A stretch of 64,000 nucleotides of DNA from Streptomyces sp. NBC_01275 (lineage in GTDB: Bacteria; Actinomycetota; Actinomycetes; Streptomycetales; Streptomycetaceae): assembly GCF_026340655.1 (NCBI RefSeq), contig NZ_JAPEOZ010000001.1, positions 10,230,001-10,294,000 of the forward strand, read 5' to 3'. The notes beneath the pieces were generated by a model. It saw only the letters and a program-made list of their open reading frames with translations, was not told where the DNA came from and made no database searches. Position numbers and translations under genes: made by a program. Position 1 is the first letter of the stretch. Every line of letters starts with the position of its first letter. Shown piece after piece: positions 1 to 8,199 of the stretch.

Positions 1-535
1 CGAGCCCGGCCAGGTCCGCCGCGTTCAGGCCCAGGTCGTTCGCCGCGCCCCGGACGCGCTTGAGGTCGGCCAGGGCGTTCTCGAACACGGAGCCGTCGAC
101 GCCCATGACGGTGCTGCCGAACATCTGTATGAGACGTCGGTAGGAGTCCCAGGCGAAGCGTTCGTTCCCGGAGACCTTCGCCAGGCCGAGGACGGAGTCG
201 TCGTCGAGGCCGATGTCGAGGATCGTCTCCATCATGCCGGGCATGGAGAACCGCGCCCCGGAGCGGACGGACAGCAGCAGCGGGTCGTCGGGCTGCCCCA
301 GCCGCCGTCCCGCGGCCTGCTCCAGGGCGGCGAGGTGTTCGGAGATCTCCCGGGCCAGCGTGTCCGGCGCGGCGCCGGTGGCGAGGAAGGCCCGGCAGGC
401 CCGGGTGGTCACGGTGAAGCCCGGCGGGACCGGCAGGCCCATCCGGGTCATCTCGGCCAGGTTCGCGCCCTTGCCGCCGAGCAGGTCGGCCAGGTCACGG
501 CCGCCTTCCGCGAAGTCGTACACGTAACGGACCAT
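1..535 (-). CDS. ppdK: Pyruvate phosphate dikinase, N-terminal part (runs off left edge)
   Basis: The first ~178 residues, beginning MVRYVYDFAEGGRDLADLLG, match the ATP-grasp N-terminus of PPDK. The glycine-rich segment GGKGANLAEMTRMGLPVPPG and the nucleotide-binding motif RSGARFSMPGMMETILDIGL are both present. PPDK interconverts pyruvate, ATP and phosphate with PEP, AMP and pyrophosphate in the cytoplasm; the His-domain and PEP domain would lie beyond the window. It is transcribed away from the DevS-like kinase, and a GGGCCG-type dyad sits 96 nt upstream of its start. PPDK is a known member of actinobacterial DevR/OsdR dormancy regulons, so placement here fits anaerobic energy or phosphate balancing (inference). 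Confidence 0.95.
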   Translation of the reverse strand, partial: MVRYVYDFAEGGRDLADLLGGKGANLAEMTRMGLPVPPGFTVTTRACRAFLATGAAPDTLAREISEHLAALEQAAGRRLGQPDDPLLLSVRSGARFSMPGMMETILDIGLDDDSVLGLAKVSGNERFAWDSYRRLIQMFGSTVMGVDGSVFENALADLKRVRGAANDLGLNAADLAGL

Positions 536-876
536 GACGTCGCTCTCCTCCGTCGGGCTTCGGGCCGGGTACGTCTCCAGCGTCCGGCCGCCGGGACCGG
601 AAGGGGCAGGTGCTGTCGGTCCCCTTCATGGGGCCGGTCGGCCCAGGCAGGTCCGTCCCTTGCCCGGAGGCGGTGCCCTACGTTGTCCGTGGTGGGGGCG
701 GCGGCGTGCACGGGGCGGCGGTGCAGGCCAGGCCCGCCGTCGGCTGGATCGGAGGCGCCGAGGCCATCGCCGGGCACTCGGCCTGATCCGGTACCGCATC
801 CCGCGGCCGACCACTACCGTGACACATGATCGGACCAGTGGGCGTCCGTGTGTTGTGGGGACCTGGAGGAGTACCG
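536..876. other. Divergent promoter region between ppdK and the sensor kinase
   Basis: These 341 bases hold no credible gene; open frames here are shadows with abnormal composition. The one clear feature is the 14-bp dyad at 631-644. The region must carry the promoters of both divergent genes, but no confident -10/-35 pair was recognised. Confidence 0.6.
631..644. promoter_or_regulatory. Predicted DevR/OsdR-type operator (GGGCCG-GT-CGGCCC)
   Basis: A perfect dyad GGGCCGGTCGGCCC with 6-2-6 geometry, the same layout as the mycobacterial DosR box core (GGGACT-NN-AGTCCC). It lies 96 nt before the ppdK start and 233 nt before the histidine kinase start. Similar boxes recur near other stress genes of this island, which supports a shared regulator. 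Confidence 0.5.
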
Positions 877-2595
877 GTGGGAAGCCCCGAGGAGGCTCGC
901 GTACGGCTGCCGCAGCTGAGGCTGGACGAGCTGTTGGAGGAGCTTCAGGCGCGTCTGGACGCGGCCCGCGGCACGCGGGACCGGGTGCACAGCCTGCTGG
1001 AGGCGGTGCTGTCGGTCGGCCGGGAGCTGGATCTGGAGCAGGCCCTGTTCAGCATCGTGGAGGCCGCCGCGGTGCTGGTCGACGCGGAGTACGCGGCGCT
1101 CGGCGTGATCGGTCCGGACGGCAAGCGGCTGTCGGCTTTTCATACGATCGGGGTCAGCGAGGAGCAGATCGCCCGGATCGGCCCGTATCCGGAGGGCCAC
1201 GGCATCCTCGGGGAGCTGATCCACCATCCCGAGCCGTTGCGCCTGGCGAAGATCTCCGAGCACCCGGCCTCGTACGGATTCCCGGCGCACCACCCGCCGA
1301 TGAACACCTTCCTCGGCGTCCCGATCCGGGTGCGCGAGCAGGTCTTCGGCAACCTCTACCTGACCGAGAAGCGGGGCGGCGGTCAGTTCGACGAGGAAGA
1401 CGTCTCGGTCACGCTCACGCTGGCCGTGGCGGCCGGCGTCGCCATCGACAACGCGCGTCTGTACGAGGAGTCCCGGCTGCGGGAACGCTGGCTGGAGGCG
1501 AACGCGGACATCACCCACAGCCTGATGTCCGGTGGCGACCGTGCCGAGGTCCTCGCTCTGATCGCCGAGCGGGCCCGCGAGATCACCGGATCCGCGCTGG
1601 CGGCGGTCGCGCTGCCCATGGCGGACACCGGATCGCTCGCCGTGGAGATCGCCGTCGGGATGGACGCCGAGGCGCACCGGGGGCTCGTCCTGTCGATGGA
1701 CCGGAGCCTGATGGGACTGGCGTTCTCCGGCGAGGCCCCGGTCACCAGCGAGGACGTCACCCACGACGAGCGCATCTCGATGGAGCCTCCGCGTTTCGGG
1801 GGACTGGGCCCCGCGGTGGCCGTGCCCATCGGCACGGGCGGGGCGGGTGCGCGAGGCGTGGTCCTGCTGGCGCGGGAAGTCGGCCGGCCGGCCTTCCTCG
1901 CGACGGAGACCGAGACCCTGCAGGCCTTCGCCGGGCAGGCCGCCGTCGCCATGGAGCTGGCGGAACGCCGACAGGACGCCGAGGAGGTCGCGGTGCTCAA
2001 GGACCGCGACCGGATCGCCCGGGACCTGCACGACCTGGCGATCCAGCGGCTGTTCGCCACCGGCATGACCCTGCAGAGCGCCGGACGCTTCATCGAGCAC
2101 GAAGAAGCCGCCGAGCGCGTGGTGCGCGCCGTCGACGACCTGGACGAGACCATCAAGATCATCAGATCGACGATCTTCGGCCTGCGTACCCGCGAGGGCA
2201 CGGTGGAGGCGGGCCTGCGGGCGCGCGCCGTACGGGTGGTCGGGGAGGCGGCGCCGGTCCTGGGCTTCGCCCCCAGCGTGCGCATGGAGGGACTGCTGGA
2301 CACCGACGTGCCGAAGGACATGGCCGACCACGTGGTGGCGGTGCTCTCCGAGGCCCTGACCAACATCGCCCGTCACGCGCGTGCCGACCGGGCCGATGTG
2401 CTCCTGGCCACGGACGGCCGGGAGGTACGGCTGTCCGTCAGCGACAACGGGGTGGGCATCCCGGACGACGGCCGCCGCAGCGGGCTGCGCAACATGGCGG
2501 AGCGCGCCGAGCAGCTGGGCGGCCGACTGGAACTGGGGAAGCCCGAGGGGGGCGGCACCGCGCTGGTGTGGCGGGTGCCTGCCCGGAAGGCGTAG
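877..2595 (+). CDS. DevS/OsdK-like GAF-domain sensor histidine kinase
   Basis: 572 residues. Two GAF domains (roughly 45-190 and 205-350) are followed by a HisKA_3 dimerisation region with phospho-acceptor His385 in DRIARDLHDL. The HATPase domain has an N-box around EALTNIARHA and a G-box SDNGVGIPDDG. The first GAF contains GFPAHHPPMNTFLGVPI; in mycobacterial DosS/DevS the His in the equivalent HPPM motif (here His139) is the proximal heme ligand, so redox or O2/NO/CO sensing is likely. No response-regulator gene is in the window; the partner is presumably a NarL-type DevR/OsdR. GTG at 877 was chosen because GGAGGA at 865-870 is ideally spaced; an ATG at 826 lacks a site. Confidence 0.93.
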   Translation: MGSPEEARVRLPQLRLDELLEELQARLDAARGTRDRVHSLLEAVLSVGRELDLEQALFSIVEAAAVLVDAEYAALGVIGPDGKRLSAFHTIGVSEEQIARIGPYPEGHGILGELIHHPEPLRLAKISEHPASYGFPAHHPPMNTFLGVPIRVREQVFGNLYLTEKRGGGQFDEEDVSVTLTLAVAAGVAIDNARLYEESRLRERWLEANADITHSLMSGGDRAEVLALIAERAREITGSALAAVALPMADTGSLAVEIAVGMDAEAHRGLVLSMDRSLMGLAFSGEAPVTSEDVTHDERISMEPPRFGGLGPAVAVPIGTGGAGARGVVLLAREVGRPAFLATETETLQAFAGQAAVAMELAERRQDAEEVAVLKDRDRIARDLHDLAIQRLFATGMTLQSAGRFIEHEEAAERVVRAVDDLDETIKIIRSTIFGLRTREGTVEAGLRARAVRVVGEAAPVLGFAPSVRMEGLLDTDVPKDMADHVVAVLSEALTNIARHARADRADVLLATDGREVRLSVSDNGVGIPDDGRRSGLRNMAERAEQLGGRLELGKPEGGGTALVWRVPARKA

Positions 2596-2762
2596 GCAGG
2601 GCCAGCCCCGGCCGGTGTCAGCGGCTCTCGGGTTCTCCTGCGGGCAGGCCGCCGTCGGGCACACGGGATGCCGCCACGGTCGCGATACCGGCGCGGCATC
2701 CGCCGTAGCGGCACAACTACCGTGTGACGGTGCACTCCTGATGTGCCGGCGGCCCTGCCCCG

Positions 2763-2776
2763 GGGCCGATCGGCTC
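2763..2776. promoter_or_regulatory. Predicted DevR/OsdR-type operator (GGGCCG-AT-CGGCTC)
   Basis: A near-perfect 14-bp dyad, 81 nt upstream of the universal stress protein start. A second looser G-rich/C-rich dyad follows at about 2782-2797. Confidence 0.5.
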
Positions 2777-2856
2777 CTGGAGGGGGACCTCCGGCCCCTG
2801 CTGCCCCAGGCGTGTTGCTCGGACACTGGCGGTGCATCCCTGAAGGAGGTCTGCAC

Positions 2857-3771
2857 ATGCTCGCCATCACCGTCGGTCTTGACGGCTCGCCCGAAAGCCT
2901 CGCCGCCGCGGACTGGGCCGCGCGCGAAGCAGCCCAACGAGAGATACCTCTGCGTCTGCTGCACGCCGGGGACTCCCTGGGCCCTTTCTACGTGCCGTTC
3001 ATGGAGGTTCCTGCGCCGGGCGTGATCGTCGCGCAGCGGGAGTGGGCGGACCGCGTGCTGCGTGAGGCGGAGTCCCGGCTCACGCAGCGGCACCCGGGTC
3101 TGCGGATCACCGTTCAGCAGGTCGGGGAGGAGGCCGTTGCGGCCTTGCTGTCCGCTGCGGAGGACACCGAACTGCTGGTCCTGGGCTCCCGGGGCCTCGG
3201 CACGATGGCGGGGTTCCTGGTCGGCTCCGTCGCTCTGGCGGTGGTGGCGCGTGCGGAGCGGCCCGTCGTGCTCGTGCGGGCCGGTGAGCGGGTCGAGGAC
3301 GAGCGTCTGCCGGACGCCGCGGGCGACGGGGCGATCACCACTCCGTACCGCGACGTCGTGCTGGGGTTGGACCTGGAGAACCCGGCCGACGCCGTCGTCG
3401 AGTTCGCGTTCGAGGCCGCCCGGCTTCGCGCGGCCGGCCTGCGGGTGGTCCACGGCTGGAACCCCGCGGCCGTCTACGGCTACGGCGCCGTCCTGGACTC
3501 GGGACTCGACGCCGAACTGGCGAAGGAGGCCCGGCACGGGCTCAGCGACGTCCTGCGGCCCTGGAAGGACAAGTACCCCGGGGTGGAAGTGCGAGAGCAG
3601 TCGGTCGTCGGCGGGGCCGGCCGTCACCTCGTGCACGCCTCGCGGGACGCGGCGCTGGTCGTCGTCGGGCGGAGGAGGCGTCAGACGTTGGTCGGCGGCC
3701 GCATCGGCCCGGTGACGCACGGCGTGTTGCAGCATGCCTCCGCGCCGGTGGCGGTGGTGCCGCACGACTGA
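2857..3771 (+). CDS. Tandem-domain universal stress protein
   Basis: 304 residues with two UspA domains (about 1-145 and 160-300). The first opens with ITVGLDGSPESLAAADWA and carries the ATP-binding pattern G-x2-G-x(9)-G-S (GSRGLGTMAGFLVGSVA). The second opens DVVLGLDLENPADAVVEFAF and has VVGRRRRQTLVGGRIGPVTH. The Shine-Dalgarno GAAGGAGGT (2842-2850) sits six bases before ATG. Tandem USPs are abundant in actinobacterial dormancy regulons. The gene is monocistronic: an operator lies upstream and a 21-bp terminator stem downstream. The partner or effector is unknown. Confidence 0.95.
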   Translation: MLAITVGLDGSPESLAAADWAAREAAQREIPLRLLHAGDSLGPFYVPFMEVPAPGVIVAQREWADRVLREAESRLTQRHPGLRITVQQVGEEAVAALLSAAEDTELLVLGSRGLGTMAGFLVGSVALAVVARAERPVVLVRAGERVEDERLPDAAGDGAITTPYRDVVLGLDLENPADAVVEFAFEAARLRAAGLRVVHGWNPAAVYGYGAVLDSGLDAELAKEARHGLSDVLRPWKDKYPGVEVREQSVVGGAGRHLVHASRDAALVVVGRRRRQTLVGGRIGPVTHGVLQHASAPVAVVPHD

Positions 3772-3835
3772 CGGGCGGCGGCGGGCCGGTCCTCCGACGG
3801 CGGCGCCACAGCGGAGGCGGGGGACGACCGAAGGC

Positions 3836-3888
3836 CACCGCCGGGAGCCGACCGGGTCCGTCAGCGGCCCGGTCGGCTCCCGGCGGTG
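3836..3888. terminator. Strong hairpin terminator after the USP gene
   Basis: A perfect 21-bp inverted repeat (3836-3856 and 3868-3888) with an 11-nt loop, without a clear U-tract, as is usual in Streptomyces. It covers the GTG at 3886, which argues against that codon as a start for the next gene. Confidence 0.85.
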
Positions 3889-3918
3889 TGTCCCACAGTG
3901 GCCTGGGACACTTCTGCG

Positions 3919-4512
3919 GTGAACGAGACTTCCCGAACCGCTCTGCTCCGGCGGGGTTTCACCCTGGAATACCTCACTCTGGGCTGGAACGTGATCGGCA
4001 TCGTGGTGCTCGCGGCGGCGGCGATCTCCGCCAAGTCGGTTGCCCTGGCCGGGTTCGGACTGGACTCACTGATCGAGATCGGCGCGTCCACGGTCGTTGT
4101 CTGGGAACTGTTCGGCGTCGGCGAAGCCCGTCGCCGCCGGGCGCTGCGGCTGATCGGCGCCGGCTTCGCCGCGCTCGCCCTGTACCTCGTGGCGCAGTCC
4201 ACCTGGGTTCTGGCGAGCGGCTTGCGCCCGCATCCTTCGGCCTTGGGCATCGGATGGACCGCTGTGACCGCGGCCGTGATGTTCGCCCTGGCGGCGGGCA
4301 AGGCGCGTACCGGTGCCGCGCTGGACAATCCGGTACTGCAGACCGAGGGCCGCGTCACACTGGTCGACGGCCTGCTGGCCGCCGCCGTCCTGGTCGGTCT
4401 GGCCCTCAACGCCGCCCTCGGCTGGTGGTGGGCCGACCCGGTGGCGGGTTACGTGCTGGTCTGCTACGCCGTCCGCGAGGTGCGGGAGATCTTCTCGCGA
4501 GCGGTGGAGTGA
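3919..4512 (+). CDS. Cation-efflux-like integral membrane protein
   Basis: About 197 residues with five or six predicted hydrophobic helices. The segment AGFGLDSLIEIGASTVVVWE resembles the transmembrane part of cation diffusion facilitators, where acidic residues in TM2 bind metal. A second half-site, VTLVDGLLAAAVLVGLALN then WWWADPVAGYVL, matches the D-x3-D region of CDF helix 5. The C-terminal cytoplasmic metal-binding domain of full CDF proteins is missing, so transport is uncertain. GTG at 3919 was chosen because the earlier GTG at 3886 lies inside the terminator stem. Confidence 0.8.
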   Translation: MNETSRTALLRRGFTLEYLTLGWNVIGIVVLAAAAISAKSVALAGFGLDSLIEIGASTVVVWELFGVGEARRRRALRLIGAGFAALALYLVAQSTWVLASGLRPHPSALGIGWTAVTAAVMFALAAGKARTGAALDNPVLQTEGRVTLVDGLLAAAVLVGLALNAALGWWWADPVAGYVLVCYAVREVREIFSRAVE

Positions 4513-4925
4513 GGCGGCGAGCCGCAGGGTGTCCGCGTCCCCGTGGAACACCCCTGGGCGTGCGGGGCGCCCGCTCGCAGCGCGGGGATCTTCGGGGCTC
4601 CTGACGCCACTTGACGCGCGGTCGGCACGACGGCCTGGGCGGAAAACGTGGTCACCCGCCTCCACCAGAGCCGCACCAGCCAGGCCCCGCGGGGGGTTCG
4701 GCCATCATCACGCGGCGGCAGGCGGCCTCGGCGTGAACCAGCCCGCGCACCAAGGGAAGTGCGGCCGCGCGGCCCTGCTCGGCGCCCTTCCTCCGGACGA
4801 CGGCCCAGGACATTCGGCCGACACTCGCCTGCGGTGCTGTCCTCAAGCTCTCGGCAGGGCTAGGCTGTTCGAGCAGGCCCTGGTCCCCGGCAGCGATGCA
4901 CTGTTCCGCTCCGGGAAGGCCCCCC
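4513..4925. other. Intergenic stretch, nothing recognised
   Basis: 413 bases without a supported gene on either strand. The frames are open but have unnatural composition, and no motif stood out. Confidence 0.5.
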
Positions 4926-5204
4926 GTGTTCGTCCTGCTTCTCATACTCGCCGTGTTCTTGTTCGGTTTCGGGTTCCTCAATCCCATCTGGTGGGTGGCC
5001 GCGGCGGTGTTGGTCGTCGGCTCCACTCGCTACGGCCGCGAGCGTGGTCGCGTCCGGGGCCGCGGCGGCGGTTCCGGACTCGGGGAGTACCGGGACCACG
5101 AGAACCGCCGGGAGCGTCAGGACCGATGGGATCGCCGCCACAGCCGTCAGGACCGGGCGCGCTGGAGGCGCGAGGACCGCCGGGACCGCGAACGCCACGG
5201 GTGA
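4926..5204 (+). CDS. Small hydrophobic membrane protein with charged tail
   Basis: 92 residues. The N-terminus VFVLLLILAVFLFGFGFLNP, followed by WWVAAAVLVVG, gives two membrane segments. The remaining half is a highly charged tail rich in Arg, Asp and Glu (RRERQDRWDRRHSRQDRARW). GTG at 4926 follows GGGAAGG at 4913-4919. Similar small proteins are common near Streptomyces stress genes, but the function is unknown. Confidence 0.7.
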   Translation: MFVLLLILAVFLFGFGFLNPIWWVAAAVLVVGSTRYGRERGRVRGRGGGSGLGEYRDHENRRERQDRWDRRHSRQDRARWRREDRRDRERHG

Positions 5205-5288
5205 CCGGTCGAGGTCGCCTGACATCCAGAGGTTCCGGGACGGCTTCCGCCGCGCCGGACGCGCCGAGATCGTGGAGAGGCAGACGCC

Positions 5289-5690
5289 ATGCGACGCACA
5301 GTCGTGTTTCCGGAGGACTGGTGGGGCTTGACGGCCGAGGCCCCGGCAGAGGACCCAGCAGATCAGGACGTCGTGGCGCTGCGCGCCCGGATCGACCAGC
5401 TGCGGCGGGCGCTCGCCGGCCGCGCGGTCATCGAACAGGCCTGCGGAATGGTGATGGTCCTGGCCCCCTGCCGCCGTGGGCCGGCCGGCAACCTGCTGGT
5501 GGACATCTCACGGCAGTGCAACGCCGGACTTCCGGACGTGGCAGCGGCCCTGGTCGCCGCATGGGAGGGCGAGCCGCTCCCGCGGCGGATGCAGCACGCT
5601 CTACGGCATGCGCTGCGGCGGCTCTACGCCGCAGACCGCGGGTGCGACTCACGGCCGTCGGATGAGCCGTCCGGAAGGGGAAGGTCATGA
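5289..5690 (+). CDS. ANTAR-domain protein
   Basis: 133 residues. The central region from RIDQLRRALAGRAVIEQACG through DVAAALVAA fits the three-helix ANTAR RNA-binding fold (the GRAVIEQA core is typical), which acts by transcription antitermination. There is no receiver or GAF sensor domain, so it is a stand-alone ANTAR with short extensions. The TGA overlaps the ATG of the next gene (5687-5690), so the two are translationally coupled. The RNA target is unknown. Confidence 0.75.
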   Translation: MRRTVVFPEDWWGLTAEAPAEDPADQDVVALRARIDQLRRALAGRAVIEQACGMVMVLAPCRRGPAGNLLVDISRQCNAGLPDVAAALVAAWEGEPLPRRMQHALRHALRRLYAADRGCDSRPSDEPSGRGRS

Positions 5691-6043
5691 TTCACGCCGC
5701 CGATGTCCGAGAGTGGCGCAACTGCGACGTCGTCGACACCGAGGGTCACAGGATCGGTGTGCTGGAGGCGGTGTACGTGGACACCACCACCGACGAGCCG
5801 TCCATGGTCACGGTACGGACCGGACTGCCCACGCGGCGCCGTCTGGTGTTCGTCCCCGTCGAGGACGCGATCGTCGGCCCGGGCTACCTCAAGCTCGGCT
5901 ATGCCAGAGCGCTGGTGAAGCAGGCTCCTTCGATCGGCACCGACGACGTGCTGCCCGCCGAGCAGGAGGAAGCGATCTTCAGACACTACGGTCTGCTCTA
6001 CAAGGCCGGCGCGGCCGGCGAGAGGCAACTGGCACGCCGCTGA
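5687..6043 (+). CDS. PRC-barrel domain protein
   Basis: 118 residues. The N-terminal ~80 residues (EWRNCDVVDTEGHRIGVLEA, VYVDTTTDEPSMVTV, RRLVFVPVEDA) form the beta-barrel pattern of PRC domains, which bind partner proteins or RNA. The C-terminal tail includes EQEEAIFRHYGLLY, seen in Streptomyces PRC-barrel stress proteins. It is coupled to the ANTAR gene, suggesting a joint role. Confidence 0.85.
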   Translation: MIHAADVREWRNCDVVDTEGHRIGVLEAVYVDTTTDEPSMVTVRTGLPTRRRLVFVPVEDAIVGPGYLKLGYARALVKQAPSIGTDDVLPAEQEEAIFRHYGLLYKAGAAGERQLARR

Positions 6044-6228
6044 AGGCCATGAACACGACGGCTGCGCTCCAGCGACGAGGCGATGCGGAGCTGAGCCCGA
6101 CTCATGTGACGGCGGACCGTCTCCGTGGGCGCCTCTTCCCCGGCCGTCTGCCGATCCGTGGGCCGCTACCGTCGGGGTATACCGCGATGGCTCTGCCCTG
6201 GGCCCGGATCCGTGAGAGGCACACCGAG

Positions 6229-6633
6229 ATGAGCGAGCAGGACAACCAGGCCAGGCACCATCCCGCAGTGGTCGCGCACCACCAGAGCCGTGCCGGGGAC
6301 GTCCAACTGCGGATCGCCGACGCCATCACCAAGTTCGCCGGTTCGATGCCGTTCGTCTACCTCCACGCCGTCGCTTTCGCGTTCTGGATGCTGCTCATCG
6401 AGGCAAGCCCCTGGCCCACGTTGACGCTCGTGGTGTCACTGGAGGCGATCTTCCTGTCGACGTTCGTCATGATCGGCCAGAACCGGCAGGCGGCTTTCCA
6501 GCAGATCAAGGCCGACCATGATTTCGTAGAGCAGGAGTTGGAACTCAAGACCAACACCGAGCTGACTCGCGCGATTCACGCCATGACCACGGAACTGCAC
6601 CGCCGTCTGATCGAGGACGGCGCGGAACGGTAA
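6229..6633 (+). CDS. DUF1003 membrane protein
   Basis: 134 residues. DUF1003 core: RIADAITKFAGSMPFVYLHA leading into two transmembrane helices (AVAFAFWMLLIEASPWP and LTLVVSLEAIFLSTFVMIGQ), then the conserved QNRQA tail region and a C-terminal helical segment. DUF1003 proteins are often stress-linked inner-membrane proteins of unknown activity. ATG at 6229 matches the family N-terminus. Confidence 0.85.
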   Translation: MSEQDNQARHHPAVVAHHQSRAGDVQLRIADAITKFAGSMPFVYLHAVAFAFWMLLIEASPWPTLTLVVSLEAIFLSTFVMIGQNRQAAFQQIKADHDFVEQELELKTNTELTRAIHAMTTELHRRLIEDGAER

Positions 6634-6809
6634 GGGGCACGGGCGATCAGGCGAGCAGGCCGAGGAGAGGTCGGAGTGGTCGACGAAGACCCGGCGAGGC
6701 CGGACAGCTGCCGGTTGTGGGGGCGGGCGTAACTCGGTCCCGCTGATGGGCAGTACCCGACCGCTACCCGTTCGGGTCTGTCGGCACGAGGACGGAGCGC
6801 ATCACTTCC

Positions 6810-6992
6810 TCAGCGCCGACGTCCGCCACCCCGGGAGGACCAGCCAGACCCCACGCCGGCCGAGTGCACGGCGAGGAAGGCAAGCCCGGCAAGCATGAGG
6901 CTCGTCGGGCTGAAGATCACCTCGGTCGACGTCTCGGTGACACGGATGACGAAGGCGATGACGAAGATCGCGGCGGCCACGAATGCAAGCAT
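6810..6992 (-). CDS. Small predicted membrane protein
   Basis: 60 residues beginning MLAFVAAAIFVIAFVIRVTE, with a second hydrophobic stretch FSPTSLMLAGLAFLAVHSAG and a basic end. Two short membrane helices with small soluble ends are typical of Streptomyces small hydrophobic proteins. The ribosome binding site is weak (AGGGG). The function is unknown. Confidence 0.55.
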   Translation of the reverse strand: MLAFVAAAIFVIAFVIRVTETSTEVIFSPTSLMLAGLAFLAVHSAGVGSGWSSRGGGRRR

Positions 6993-7262
6993 ATGTCTAC
7001 CCCTGCCGATGGACGGCGAGCCACACGTGATCCCGGTGGCTGCGCCGCTGCCTGCCGGGTTCCCCGGACTGCGCCGATCAGTCGGGTGAGTCCCGTTTCG
7101 GGGTCGGCGGCGCCACCCCGTCGCCTGACCTGCTGACGCTGTGAACGAGGCAACCGGACCGCCGCTGCCGCGAACCCCTCGGCCACACCCACAGGTCGAC
7201 CCATCCGACATGGGTCGCCGTCTCGCACGAGCACCGATGTGATGGGGCATCACGTACGCCGG

Positions 7263-7294
7263 CCGGAACGCCGGAACGCCGGAACGCCGGTACG
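7263..7294 (+). repeat. Four tandem 8-bp repeats (CCGGAACG)
   Basis: Three identical copies of CCGGAACG and a fourth with one change (CCGGTACG), in head-to-tail order, about 50 bp before the operator boxes. Confidence 0.8.
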
Positions 7295-7343
7295 AAGACA
7301 CGGCCTCGACTCCAGCGTCCGGCCGCCGGTGGGCGCGGCACAT

Positions 7344-7377
7344 GGGCCGAACGTCCCCGCCAAGGGCCGATCCGCCC
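7344..7377. promoter_or_regulatory. Two operator-like boxes before the HAD-GH65 operon
   Basis: GGGCCGAACGTCCC (7344-7357) and GGGCCGATCCGCCC (7364-7377), spaced 20 bp centre to centre (two helical turns). Each matches the GGGCCG-NN-CGNCCC pattern seen elsewhere in the island with one or two mismatches. Paired boxes resemble co-operative DevR binding (inference). Confidence 0.45.
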
Positions 7378-7440
7378 CTCGCGGGGGCCGTCGGCCGGTG
7401 CGACCGTGGTGGTACGTGCCCGCCCACAGGGGGAGTGACG

Positions 7441-8199
7441 ATGGCTGTCCGGTCCGATGGGGTGCTCGCACCCGTGCTGCGGGGCATCGAGGCGGTCGTG
7501 TGCGACACGGACGGGGTGATCACCGACTCGGCGAGCGTGCACGCGGCCGCGTGGAAGACCGCCTTCGACGCCTTCCTGGTCGAACACCCGCCCGAGGCCC
7601 CCGCGCAGCGGCGCCCTTTCGACTCCGGCGACGACTATCTGCGGCACGTGGACGGGAAGTCCCGGCTCGACGGCGCCGCCGCCTTTCTGGCGTCGCGCGG
7701 CCTCGACCCGACGGGGCAGACCGTGCGTGCCGTGGCGGCGGACAAGGAGTCGCTGTTCGTCGAGCGGCTCCGCGAGCACGGCGTCGACGCGTATCCGGGG
7801 ACCGTGCGGCTGGTACGCGCCCTGCGCGCGGCGGGGGTGCCCGTCGCCGCGGCCTCCGCGTCGAGGCATGCCCGCGAGCTGCTCGCCGGGGCGGGTGTGC
7901 TGGACCTCTTCGAGGCCCTGGTCGACGGTGGTGAGGCGGCCCGCCTGGGGCTCGCGGGGAAGCCGCAGCCCGACCTGTTCCTGGAAGCCGCCCGCCGGCT
8001 CGGCGTTCCGCCTGCCCGCGCCGCCGTCGTGGAGGACGCTCTGGCGGGCGTCGAAGCGGGCCGCCGCGGCGGCTTCGCCCTCGTCGTCGGCGTGGACCGG
8101 ACCGCCGGTGCGGACACCCGGGACAGGCTTCTGCGGCACGGCGCCGACATCGTCGTACACGACCTCGGAGAGCTGCTGGACGGGGGAGTACGGCGGTGA
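7441..8199 (+). CDS. HAD-family hydrolase, beta-phosphoglucomutase-like
   Basis: 252 residues. HAD motif I is CDTDGVITDSASVHAAAW, the pattern of beta-phosphoglucomutase and related sugar-phosphate phosphatases. Motif II is near AAASASRHARELL, the motif III Lys is in GLAGKPQPDLFLEAA, and motif IV is VVEDALAGVEAG. In this family the enzyme converts beta-glucose-1-phosphate to glucose-6-phosphate. It precedes and overlaps (4 nt) a GH65 phosphorylase, which would make beta-glucose-1-phosphate, a classic pathway pair. GGGAG lies just upstream of the ATG. Confidence 0.92.
   Translation: MAVRSDGVLAPVLRGIEAVVCDTDGVITDSASVHAAAWKTAFDAFLVEHPPEAPAQRRPFDSGDDYLRHVDGKSRLDGAAAFLASRGLDPTGQTVRAVAADKESLFVERLREHGVDAYPGTVRLVRALRAAGVPVAAASASRHARELLAGAGVLDLFEALVDGGEAARLGLAGKPQPDLFLEAARRLGVPPARAAVVEDALAGVEAGRRGGFALVVGVDRTAGADTRDRLLRHGADIVVHDLGELLDGGVRR

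Larger units (their letters stand above)
6993..7440. other. Intergenic regulatory region upstream of the HAD-GH65 operon
   Basis: 448 bases with no supported gene. It holds four 8-bp tandem repeats at 7263-7294, a small dyad GTGATG-GGG-CATCAC at 7239-7253 and two operator-like boxes (7344-7357, 7364-7377). Confidence 0.55.

Noticed and set aside
814..3765. A 983-codon open frame on the minus strand across the kinase and USP genes
   Set aside because: It is antisense to two well-supported genes, has no family motif and arises from high GC third positions.
3886..3918. Upstream GTG start for the cation-efflux-like gene
   Set aside because: Lies in the terminator stem and has no ribosome binding site.
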